NCBI GenBank assembly: GCA_002150815.3
Contig: NDFF03000372.1
Coordinates: forward strand, 148,743 to 212,742
Direction of reading: 5' to 3'
Length of the DNA: 64,000 bases
DNA from: Grammothele lineata
Taxonomy: Eukaryota > Basidiomycota > Agaricomycetes > Polyporales > Polyporaceae
This document shows, in pieces, positions 22,801 through 33,600 of this stretch. The stretch's first letter is position 1; every line of letters begins with the position of its first letter. The translations under genes were made by a program, and so were the position numbers. Under the pieces are notes generated by a model, which ran no database searches, was not told the DNA's origin, and saw nothing but the letters and a program-made list of their open reading frames with translations.

Positions 22801-25096
22801 AGTAGATCCACCTAATGCCGCGTTCGCAACGCTGGAGCGCGATGGAGACTCTGCCAGACCACTGGCAATAGACGTAACAGGCCTTGGCGATGTAGAACTT
22901 GAAAGCCGGGACGATACCGAACCACGTCGTTCCTTGGGAAGCCTGAAGAACGAAGAACCATATATCACTCCTCGGGCACGAATAGATGCGACTGTTGTGG
23001 AAGGCTTTGATGACTGGGGTTGCTGGGACAAAACTGCACATAGTGTTAACAATAATAGGACGTCAAAATTTCCATCCACGGAATCTTTACCTGAAGAGTT
23101 GGTTCTCTTGCTGGTGCTCGGAACTTCTGTAGCTGGAGATGCATCTCCGTGACTCCCTTTCGGAGTTGTCGAAATCGTGAGTTCCTGTAGTTGCGAGTCT
23201 AAGATCTGAGAGACGGGGCTCGCAGTATCTGCTCGCAACTCTTCAGCAGCTACTGATGTAACGAGCGGCGAAGTAATGCAACTTGTCGGAGCTTCAGGAG
23301 TTGACCGGGATGTCTCATGGGTTGCCGACACGTGCTTATCATTGCTAGGCGACTCCGAACTCGTTGTGCAAGAGTCAGGTGCCTCACAGATCATAGTATC
23401 CGGTTCCAGTATCGTCGATACCCCTGATGCGTTTGCCCCTATTTCAGTCAGTGTAGGCCCGCCGAGGGATGGCCCATCTTTAGAGGATGCGGATTCATTC
23501 ATATTGGCAGTAGTAGGCCCTGAATCAGCCTCGTCGTCGTCGTCCGGCTGGAGAATATCGACAACAGCAGTTTCTTCAAGCGTAGAGGGTGATTGCACCG
23601 ACTCGTCCGCCATCGTTATGTCTTGTGGCGAGGCGGAGCGTGCTAGTTCCATTGGCTCTGGAGAGGGTGCTGACGGGGAGGGAGGATTGTTTTTACCATC
23701 CGTTTGCGTTCTTACAGCTGCGGCTGAACCTCGCTCCAGAACTGAATGGTCGCTACTCGCGTGAGGTGAACGCGAAACCTGACCCAGTCGTGAATGGCTC
23801 GAAATCCGCTTCGCGGCAGCAGGGGATCCGCTAGGCGTGAACTTGGTTCCTGGGGAAGAATCGTTGTCCGAGTCCGAGTCCAAAATGATGAATCCATCCT
23901 TCTCTCTGAAAGTTGGTGCCGGGGGCCGTTGTACCGCATTTCTGCGAGGTAACGGTGTCCGTGCCGACTGGGTAGGCTTCGCAGGCGTGGGCTTGGCGGA
24001 TACCTGAGGGGCTAAAGCTTCGTCGTCACTATCTAAAATCTCGATAACTTCGCGCGATGGGGGGTTGGATGTAGTTTCTGAATGGAAAGGTCAGTCAATA
24101 CTCCGCATTTATGCACTAGTACGATGGAAACCAACCTCCAGAAGCTACGCGAGAAGAGGCAGATTGATCACTCGTGCGCCGAGGTAATTGCATGGCATCT
24201 GCAGAGACAGAAGCGGGTGCAGGATCTCGACCGGGAACTAGATGCATTATAGTCGGGCTAACAGCCTTACAAACCACTTTAGAAAGGTTTGCTCACCAGC
24301 TGCACTCGCCGATTGAGCGCTAGACGAAACAGGGTGTCGTCTAGACAGCAGGGAAGGCTCAGGCTGATTGACGAGTGAAGGCCGAGGAGGTCTTTTTCCT
24401 TTGTCCGTGCTTTTCCCGCCTACAGAACTTGCAACCCCTATGGTACCGAGTTGCGCAGAATCAATAGTCACCCTTCTCTGTTTGAGAGATTCGCGCGGCA
24501 GTCCCAGGCCTTTCGCAGTAGACGCGGATTGTGACGCAGCCAGCCGGGCAGACTGGCTAAAGGATGGGGCCTGCCTCAGTTCGTCGAGGGGTAGTTGTGT
24601 GCCAGCCAGGCCATTCTTGTCGGGATTTAGGATTCTACGTTTTCTCTTCCTCTTGGGCTCTTCCTGTTCGTGTTCATCGTCACTTTCACTCCGAGCACGT
24701 CTGGGGTGCACAGGGCCTTGTGATTTGGCTACTATTTGAGACCTATGTAACTCGGGGATAGGAGATACAGGCCAGTACACACCATCCTGTAGATCACGAA
24801 CACCCGATCCCGAGGCTGCCTTCCTCGACGTACTCGCCGTCACTCCCTGTACAGAGCCTGCCATATTCGCCACATCCTTTGCCTTTGCACGGACCAACGG
24901 CGGCAGCGGTTTGCGGCCGCTCATGGTTTGTTGAGAGAGCTCGTCGTAACTTTCGTCTTCGGATGGCGCAGCTGAGCTCGACGGTTCTGCCAAGGCAACG
25001 GTGGGAAATGAGCCGAGACGAAGGGGATTGTACGTGTGCCACCAGGTGAATACCTCGTAGGGCTGTCCAAGCGGGGATGGACGCGTCGCGGTTCAT
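19829..25096 (-). CDS. SUV39/Clr4-type SET-domain histone H3K9 methyltransferase, long N-terminus
   Basis: A probable heterochromatin writer that methylates H3 lysine 9 in the nucleus. The C-terminal 500 residues hold a pre-SET with nine cysteines (GCGCRGPC, KTCAC, VVECNMKCGCSDDCPNR), the SET core (GWGIFAGSKKIPAYTYLGVY, NFTRYLNHSCDPNC, ELCFSYYGR) and a post-SET CCCGAANCRKRLW. A 15-nt exon encodes FTRYL just before NHSCDPNC. The first exon (25096 onward, MNRDASIPAWTALR) joins in phase to EPSSSAAPSEDES. The N-terminal thousand-odd residues are Ser/Pro/Thr-rich and probably disordered, with several SIM-like or acidic patches (VIDLTDD, IIILDSDSDND-type). I see no chromodomain. An intron of 54 nt (from ACCA|GTACAA near 21467) is needed to join the long N-terminal frame to the SET part; if it is not spliced, these are two genes. 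Confidence 0.85.
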
Positions 25097-25499
25097 GAGA
25101 CCTTGAGATCACAAGCAGCTTCCGGCGCGTGATTACGGCGTACTGATGAGTGTGCGCAAAGTGGTAAGAGATAAGGGCCAGACAAAGGAAACGATGTGAG
25201 CCACGATGGTCTCGTTAGACGGACGAAAGCAAGACCTAAGCGGTGCATTAGGCCCGTTCACGCGCTTAGCGCGCACTGTTCGAATAGGTTCGGGCACGTT
25301 CGGACCGACGACATGCTCTGTTCTGCTCTTGTTCCGCTCCGCCAGATCTCTAACGTCCGGACAATCATATTGACTGTATATGAAGATCATACGAAGACTT
25401 CCAATGGTGGTTGATACAAGCAGGCACGACACATGTACAGCTACTGCACTAGTTACTATCGCGGCAACTCAACTCGGCACCGACGGCTCCTAGGGCACA
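25097..25499. other. Intergenic, no gene seen
   Basis: About 400 bp between the SET gene start and the AA9 stop. Nothing recognisable. Confidence 0.35.
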
Positions 25500-26635
25500 T
25501 CACCCCTGCCAAACAGCAGGACCTAAAGACACATTCAGTATATGGAGCTCGGAGATCGCTAAAAGAAAGCACGTACCAGGGATGGTGTAGGTCGTGACAC
25601 CCTGCGAAAGCGTACTATTGAGCGGCGTACTCCTCAACGACGCGCATGAGGCACATACCGGCTGAGAGTAGACGTCGATGTTCACACCAGGGTCAGACAT
25701 CGAGTATGCCCCCGGGAACTTGACCAGGTAGTCACCGCTCGGTTGAGCAGAGCCAGAACCCTATCGAGTGGCTAGGTTATCACCAGTTCGTATCAAAGTA
25801 TTCAAGATCTTACTGTCAGAATTAACTGGGCACACTCAGGGTAGAACTGAGGCTGGTTCGCCGTGTGGATAGCCAGGAGCTATGTCGAAGTGAGCAGCCC
25901 GGTTCGAGACTGCGTGATCATTCGCTTACCTCGTGACGAATGAAGTACTCGCCGGGCGCCAGGGACGCGGGTATGGTAGAGGTCCAGCTGCTGTTGTCGT
26001 TGACCAGTTCGCCCTGTCCCCAAGTACCGGTAGGGAGGTCGCCCGAGATCAAGCCGGCTTCATCGATCTTGAACTACAAGACGGCACACCGTCTGTGTCA
26101 ATTATTGGGCTTGGCAAACGTCGCGTCTGACCACATACCCAGCTCAGGGATGCGGGGTCTGCACTCGTGCACGAGCCGCCGCAGTTGGCCATGTAGACCA
26201 TGACGGGACCAATGGTATGAGGCCAGGGGTTGCTAGACATTCGAGATTCAGGAACACGTGTGAAACGTAAACAGGATTCACTTACTTCCAGTAAGCGATG
26301 ACCTTGGAGCCGGAAGCGACAGTGGCAGACTGTTGGCCAGAACCGAGGCTTGCGCCGTTAATGTTGCACGCGAGGTTGGCATCCGTAGGGTCGGTGATTG
26401 GGTTGTACGTGTCCCACTCACGCTGAATGCTGCTCTGGCCGGAGGGAGTGTTGTAGGCCTTGAAGCTACAACGCGCAAACAACCTGTGTTAGTCGTGCAC
26501 ATCAAACGCGGTTATACAAAAGGACACGTGCCCATCGTACGTCTGGCCGCCGATGTTGTAGCTGAGGACACCACCATGGGCAGCGACCTGGCCGACCGCA
26601 AGGGCGAGAGCGGTGAGAGCGCTGACAGCGAACAT
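25500..26635 (-). CDS. AA9 lytic polysaccharide monooxygenase (secreted)
   Basis: A copper enzyme that oxidatively cleaves cellulose or hemicellulose outside the cell. Seven exons (26635-26532, 26465-26286, 26232-26139, 26073-25930, 25879-25814, 25760-25577, 25522-25500) give 264 residues. Signal peptide MFAVSALTALALAVGQVAA is followed by His20, the copper-brace N-terminal histidine. The second copper ligand is the His of WPHTIGPVMVY and the axial Tyr is in PQFYPECAQL. There is no CBM1; the protein ends soon after a Ser/Thr-rich stretch. The first intron begins GC (GATGG|GCACGT), the only join that restores the expected GGQTYDGFKAYN. It is a solitary CAZyme among housekeeping genes. Confidence 0.93.
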
Positions 26636-27176
26636 GTTGTACAAGTGCTAGACCGTGAAGGCGGGTGAGCACAGTATGCTGTTCGAAGGCGTCCCTGAGG
26701 GTCTTATATGCGTGCAGGAAGACATAGCGGGGTGCTGTTGACGTATCGTTGCTCTTCAGATGGTTTGCGATGATATTCCGTGGACTCGACCTGCGGGATC
26801 TATCTCGGCTAAGGTGGAGTTCATTTTCGCCACGGATTGCATGACGGACTACCAGAGTAAATAGTGCATGCTGCTATTCTGGGATCGATTTTCTTGCCCT
26901 ATTTTAAACCCCGGAAGACTTGAGAGACCTTATTATCGTCATCGGCATCTGGAACCCCCTACGCCGATCCGGGGCAGCCAATCGAACAAATAAGTGGTCA
27001 CGACGCAACCACACAGAGCATCATCCACTGCGCAGCGGCTTCGTGTTCGGATATTTGAGTGCTATCCATAGGTCATTGAAGCAACCGATACGAGATACAA
27101 GCCAAACGTACACCGTCTCCGTTGTCCACGAGTCTCGCGACTACAACCAGTGATTGAGACCTGAGGCCTGAGGGCG
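26636..27176. promoter_or_regulatory. AA9 promoter region
   Basis: 540 bp upstream of the AA9 gene and downstream of PRKRIP1. No gene seen. The sequence just before the start is moderately AT-rich. I could not assign a carbon-repressor or cellulase-activator site with confidence. Confidence 0.35.
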
Positions 27177-27997
27177 CTAGTCGTCCTCGATGATTGTGAT
27201 CCGTGGAGCATCCACAGCAGATACAGACGGGGCATCCATAGTCGCACCGACAGTCCCAGATGGCGCGGGTACAGGCCCAACATCTCCATCGTCCTCATCG
27301 CTCTCCTCGCCTGGACGTCGGAACACGAGCTCCTTGCCGCTAATAAGCCGTCGCTTCTTGAACGGCACATCCGGCTGGTCTCCACTTGTTCCCGAGCCTG
27401 CGCCGGCCGTCCCCTGCTGCTCCTTATCCTTCTCAGAGGCCTTGCCTTTGACGCGCTCCTTCTTCTTTTGTCGCTTCGCGCGATTCTTTGCTGTCTTCGC
27501 CTCCGCGGCATCCTCCCACTCACGTCTCTTGCGTTCGAATTCAGCAGCCTCCATCTCCTGTATAGTGCGAGACAGCAAAGAGAGGGTGGGACCATACATC
27601 AATCACCTGTTACGTGGGTTGTCAAAGTATGGCAGCGTACCTTCTGTGTCTGTTCGTCCATTATCTTCAATCGCTCATACTCCCTACGCCTGCTCGCTTT
27701 GTAAACATGGACCTCTCCACTACCCGCACCCGCACTAGAACCTTGGACATTCTTCATCATCTCGCGCGCCGCGCGGATGGTTTTCTCCTTCGGAGGTGCG
27801 GGTATATGCGCAGGTTTTGCAGGGTCTTTGAGAAGCTTTTCGAGCTGCGCTCGTTGCTTGTCGAGAGGAGTCGCGGCATGGCGGTGAGAAGGACCACTCG
27901 GTGCAGGGGAGGGTGAAGCAGCAGGCGAAGCGGACATGGTGGCGGTCTGACAACGAGCGAGTTGCAGACGCGCCTTACTGCGGGCCGAGATTGACAT
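27177..27997 (-). CDS. PRKRIP1-like nuclear protein (DUF1168)
   Basis: Homologue of PRKR-interacting protein 1, a small spliceosome-associated nuclear protein. Two exons (27997-27641, 27557-27177) give 245 residues. The family core is visible: MKNVQGSSAGAGSGEVHVY then RRREYERLKIMDEQTQ, followed across the intron by EMEAAEFERKRREWED and a Lys-rich helix (NRAKRQKKKERVKGK). The tail is acidic and ends ITIIEDD. A second Met 20 residues in (MSASPAASPSP) may be the real start. It is followed on the same strand by NSA2's 3' end 212 bp upstream. Confidence 0.88.
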
Positions 27998-28208
27998 GGG
28001 CGTCTAAATAGTTGACGGCTCGTTCTACGGAGAGCAGAGAGTCCTAGATATGTACCCTAGTCCATCATAACGATCATGATATTACAAAATGCTACATAAA
28101 ATCATAACTGGGGCAATGCCCGGAAGGTGGTAATGTTGTGCGAAAGCGAAAGCGGCCATAACCACTCACACCGGGGGTGGACCCACCGGAGCGTCTAGAA
28201 TGAGAGCA

Positions 28209-29274
28209 TTATACGACTGGGTAATGAAAGTCAGGGGTACAGCTCTGAATAAACACAGGAAAAGAACATACGGAGAACGGCATTTATGCAACCATCATTC
28301 TCAGGGTTGTTGGTGACCTGCGCATACTTGCCGAATACGACCTTTCCGCCCGCGGTAACCATTCCCAGCTCCGACACATTGACCTCAATGATGGTGCCCT
28401 TCGTCAGAACGCCAAGTTGAGTGTACATTGGTGACTGAGGGTTTTTCTTGACGCCAAGGATCTGTAACTGGAACGTTGCCTTGAGGTCCGCTGAGGTGAT
28501 TACCTTATACTCAGCGCGGTTCGAGCGGACGAAAGAGATAAGACGTACGATGTGTGACGTTTGCCTTTTTGTACCGGAGAGCCATAGGGCGAATAAATCT
28601 CTCCATCTTCACCGGCTTCCGCGTGAAACCCTCCCCGACGAACGTCGCCTTCGTGACCATCCGCTTCCATGCCTTCTTCTTGCTCTTGCCTGTACGCATG
28701 ACCTTGAACATCTCATCTTCTGCGATTCCCCTGACCTTCGGAAGGGGGACGGCGTACTTCGCCGCCTTGTCCTTCCGCTTCTCCTTAATCGCGGTAGACA
28801 ATGCCTTGGCGTCCTTCTGAGCCTCACGGTCGAGCAGGAAAGTGGGTAGTGCTCCCTCGGGCGCAGATGAAGCATCCTTTTGCTTGATGTTGCGCTCATC
28901 ATGGGCCTTGAGAGTTTTCTTCATCTGCACCTTCTCAGCATGGCGCTTGGCATGTAGAAGTTTCGCCTTCAAGCCAAAGGCTTTTTGGGCGGTTGCGGAA
29001 GCACGGTGGACTTCACGAGCCTCGCGCTTCCGCCTGCACGTATTCAAGAGCATTTATGAGGCATTCAGTGGAGTAAATGATTAATGTACTCACTTCTTCT
29101 CGAAGTAATCTAACCGTCGACCATGCCGTTTGATGTGCTCCTCGATGTACTCGTTCTGAAGGAAAACTTAAAACCTTGCCATATCCACTAGAGAGAGCCA
29201 ATGTACCTGAGGCTGCAGTGCATGATATAATGATCAGAACAGTCTGGAGAGAATGAACAGGGAGGACATACCAT
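28209..29274 (-). CDS. NSA2: Ribosome biogenesis protein NSA2 (60S pre-ribosome factor)
   Basis: NSA2 is needed for 27S pre-rRNA processing in the nucleolus. Six coding exons fit: 29274-29272 (just ATG), 29212-29207 (CCTCAG), 29155-29094, 29033-28549, 28490-28272 and 28216-28209 (8 nt with the stop), giving 260 residues against 261 in yeast. The start [20 protein letters not shown] is the family's highly conserved N-terminus and requires the 3- and 6-nt exons. Other signatures: [57 protein letters not shown], and the C-terminus [15 protein letters not shown]. It is divergent from YIP1 across a 220-bp shared promoter. Confidence 0.95.
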
Positions 29275-29355
29275 CGTGGATTGAGGAGGTGGGGACAGCC
29301 AGAGGGAAAGGAGGGCAGAGTTGGGCGCTCAATGCATCGTGCTGAAAAGTGTTTG

Positions 29356-29367
29356 CACGTGACGTCA
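29356..29367. promoter_or_regulatory. CACGTGACGTCA composite site in bidirectional promoter
   Basis: An E-box (CACGTG, 29356-29361) overlaps a full CRE palindrome (TGACGTCA, 29360-29367) in the 220-bp gap between the NSA2 and YIP1 starts. Both cores are bZIP/bHLH-type motifs; the regulator is unknown. Confidence 0.5.
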
Positions 29368-29494
29368 GTACATGTCCACGTCTCGCGCGTTCCGTGCGCA
29401 GACTCCAACGTGGACAGTTCTCTTGTCTCGACACCTACGGCGTACGCTACCTCCTTATTTCACGCTCACGATATCCGCGCCGCGCACGTCAGAC

Positions 29495-30461
29495 ATGTGG
29501 CAAGACAACAACGCCCAGTATGCAGCGTCATCCTCACAGAGTCAGTACTACACACAACCCGTGGCGCCTCAGCCCGGCGTACCCCTCCAGTTCTACGCCC
29601 CCAGCCCCGTCGGGAGCTCTTTCTACAGTGGCCGCTCGAGTCTCGAGGGAAATATGGGCGCGCAAGGCTCTATCCAGCAGGGTGGTGGATATACTGGGAA
29701 CATCCAACCAATAGGCGGCTGGTGGACTGCTTTTGGGACCGGAGGGTTTGAGGGTGAGCCGCCGTTGCTGGAAGGTGCGCCGTTCTATGTTCTCAGTACG
29801 AGGCAGTCCGTTCCTTACCCTGTAATATCAGAGCTTGGAATCAATTTCTCGCACATACGGGCCAAATCACTCGCTGTGCTAAATCCCTTGGGGCACGTTG
29901 ATGAGCACATCATGGACGATGCGGACCTTGCTGGGCCTCTTCTTTTTATCTTCTGTTTCGGAACATTCCTACTATTTGTAAGTATACTGCGTGCATTGCC
30001 TCTTACGCCTGTGCTTACAATCCTCGAACAATTACTAGTCCGGCAAGCCACAGTTTGGATACATCTACGGCATGGGTGTCCTCGGCTCGCTGTCCATCTA
30101 TACCCTCCTCAACCTCATGTCAGAAAAGGGTATTGACGCTTATCGTGTTGTGTCAGTGCTTGGCTATTGCCTTCTACCCATGGTTGCAGTTGGAGCGCTA
30201 AGTGTTATTGTTACTCTTGAGTACGTTGTTGCAGCGTTTAGTGATTCGGACACTGACGTGACGTATGATCCTTCTAGTGGCACGGTCGGCTACATGCTTT
30301 CAACGTTGTCAATCCTATGGTGCACCTACGCTGCCTCGGGCATCTTCGTAGCAGTTCTGCGCATGTCGGAGCAGAGATTCCTCCTGGCATATCCTATCGG
30401 ACTGCTGTATGGTTGCTTCGCCTTACTTAGTGTATTCAATGTTGGAGGCGGCTCCAAGTAG
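29495..30461 (+). CDS. YIP1: Yip1 family ER-Golgi membrane protein
   Basis: Yip1 binds Rab GTPases and supports COPII vesicle formation at the ER-Golgi boundary. Four exons (29495-29774, 29832-29977, 30039-30220, 30278-30461) give 263 residues. A Gln/Ser/Tyr-rich cytosolic N-terminus leads to the conserved [20 protein letters not shown], then five hydrophobic helices including [35 protein letters not shown] and [20 protein letters not shown]. The PQFGYIYG motif sits right after an intron. Start ATG is chosen as the one directly before the Gln-rich tail. Confidence 0.92.
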
Positions 30462-30659
30462 TATCTGATGCTCTCTTGATTTATTCATTCGTCATCTCAT
30501 CGCCAAAGCGCATGTGCCAGGGTCTCTTTTCCACGGCGAACAACGTGCTATTAGGCGAAGAAGTACGATATCTGCGTGGTAATATACACGAATGCGTAGT
30601 GATCTAGGTGATATGCGAATAACGATAGAATGCACGTGAGTATGATAGCGTCATACGTT

Positions 30660-33600
30660 TCAACTCTCCTCCGACACAGAGGATTCTGTGGCACTCTTTG
30701 TGAGTTGTTTGGTGTATAATTTCAGCAACGCCTTCATGATCTCCTCCGTAGGCATTGTTGCGTACTCGTGCACGTATTGAGGGAGCGAGTCTTCGAGGTT
30801 AAATCCGGCCTTCTTCATGAAGAACGGATGCATGACGTCCGGTGTAGCTTCGCCCAGCTGTCGCATCGTCAGTCGCTCGATCTTGCGGTGGCGCGGTAAG
30901 TACACAAGGCCGGTGGATGCCTTGCTCTTAGTAAGACCGGCGTTAAGGGGCGACGGAGAGAGAGGGTCCATGCTAGCGACGCCACTAGGACCCGTTGGCG
31001 ATAATACTCTTGGTGGCGGCGGCGATGTAGGCGATCGGAGAGTGTGCGTGTGGGAAACACCATCTGAAATGTCGTCGACAGAGTGGACAGTGAGAGGGAC
31101 CGGTCTCGAGGAGATGGAACCCCGCGTTCTGCTTCGTATTCTGGCAGACGGTTCGGGAGAGCGGGGTTGATCCGTGGTGGAAGTCGCGGCAACGATGCTT
31201 TCGTGCTTTCTGCGAGCCGTGAGCACAGCTTGAGCGACGCCGGTCATACGAGTGTCAGAGGACGATTGGACCTGTTCCATTTCGCGTGCGAAAGTCTTGC
31301 GAAGGATTGTTAACCACGCGTAAAGTGACATGTTCAGCGAGATGTAGATGTCCTCCGCGTTCTTGACGCCATCCTTTGAGAAGCTGGAGCTGAAGTCGTA
31401 GCCAAGGACTCTACGCGCCTCCCTGTCCTGCGATTCTTGAACTTCTTCAGAGCGCATCTCCATATCCATCGATGGCAACCCAAAGATGATCGCTTCGGGG
31501 GAATTGGCCATAACTGCCGAGAGCCAATCGCGGCTATCGAAGATGCCTTCCTTTGGTACAAGGCTGTGGTGTAAATGCGTGACTTTGGAGATGGAGATGC
31601 TGGAGAAATAGAGATGGAGATCGCGAACAGCTGGCTCGGTATCAGCGTGGATGAGTCGGTAGAGTCGGGCATGGACGTCCTCTCCAACGAACTGTGCCAT
31701 TTCGGATTCGCGCGTTGACCGCGGAAAGACAACCAGTCGCAGGAGCTTGAGCTTGAGACTCATGCGCTGTCCAATAGCGTAGGAAAGGCCGCTTTCGTGT
31801 TCCTTGAAGCGCGATCGCGCGGACTTGATCATCGCGTTGGCGACGGCGGAAAGTGGGTTATCCGGCTTAGGAGCGTTGGCGATGCGGAATGCTTTCGACT
31901 CTTTGCTAGCCCCCTCTCGTTGGGCGTCCAAGTTCACGCGGAATTTGTTCGCATATGACACTAGTTTAGGTATGGTTCCAACCGTCATAACCGCCAGAAT
32001 GTCGGATCCGGTGACCACAAAGTCGAGAGTGACGCGCCGTTCCTCTGCTGGAACGTCGGACGAGATATGAGACCAGTCATCATAGATATAAACCGAGATC
32101 GGCTCAGCGCTGTTATCGCGATTCAGTACTGCATCTTTGGTAGCTCGTGAGAAGACAAACTTACCGGTATTGGATCAGCTCATGGTACTCGGAGTCGAGC
32201 TTCACAGTGAAGACGCCGCTAGTCATAGACAAATCCAGCATACGTCCGCCAGCCCCTTTTGTGTACTGATGATGTTTTCTCCGCACCGTTTGGAATTGGA
32301 AGTCCGGCATGTCCGCGTGACCTGAAAGATTACCGGAGGCCACTATGGAAAAATTCCCGATTGCAAGAGATAATTCAGAAAGGCTCTCGGTGATCTTTGT
32401 CCGCATAGTGGTATTTTCCAGCGTAAGCTTGACATTGCTAATGGACTGTCCAAGATCAACATCCAACTCCACTCGCCGGAGGCGAACTAGAACGGCAGTA
32501 GTCAACTCCTGTTTGATGGCAGTCGCCGTCGGAACGGATGTGCCGGGAACAGGAAGAGTATTGGTCGGGTGAGAACGGACAGGGGTGACATTGGACCCGC
32601 CGCCGAGGGCAGGAATCCTATCCAGCCATACGGCCTTGAAGCAGAGAACATCCTGTAGTCGCGAGAAGCGTAACCCTCCGGCAAACTCCGTGTCCAAGAC
32701 GACCGAGACCGAACTGAACATCTTCCCCTCGTTAGGTTGAAGCTTGGCAAAGGCGACAGTGAAGTTCAAATTGCGAGCGTCCAACTTGACACAGTCTTCG
32801 CTCAAGAAACCGTGTTTGAGTGATGCAGTCAGCCCACCGACGGTACCCGTGAATGATACACGACGGGCTCCTGGAGAGATGTTGACGATGAAACCTCCGC
32901 TGTCCCAATGCAACCCTGCGACAACATTGGCGTCGGGCCGGCAAGTGAGGAGCAGTTTTGACTGATCGATACGAAGGCTGAAGCTGATTTTCATGCTGGA
33001 AACCGGATCCGCTGTTCGTGGCACGGAATCCTCAGCGGCATACGCCGCCACTGGTGTGGCCGGCAGTGAAGATAACATAGCGTGTGGTTTAGGAGCAGGA
33101 GAAGCGGGAGGACCGCGTGATTGGGGGCTACGCATATGATCTTCGACCCTGTTCAAGAGATCCGTGAGGAACGGAAGAAGGCTGGGTCGAAGCGTATTCT
33201 GACTTGAATGAATGGTGCTCTTGAAGACCAGTGTCGACGGTTCGGCCTGGCCGGATGCCGGCAGCTTGTTGGCGGCGGGTGTCGCGCGGAACTCCGCCCA
33301 CACCGACACCTCGGGTAGATTGAATTCTTCAGCACCGTTCGGATCCTCCAGCCGCCCATACAACAACGTAGACAGCGGACGACTTCGAGGTTGTTGCGAT
33401 GACGGCTCCCTGCTGTGCATTCTGACTTTCCCACTTGAAAAGGTCAACGAGGCCAGAATATTGGAAGTAGGAAGAGCGCTGTATCGTTCTTCAGTAGCAT
33501 GCGTCGGTTCGATGGGCACTTGAACGACGGGTAGTAACTCTGACCCTGGAGATGGACGAGGAACGGCGCTGGCTAGACGTTCGACACGATCTTTACCGTG

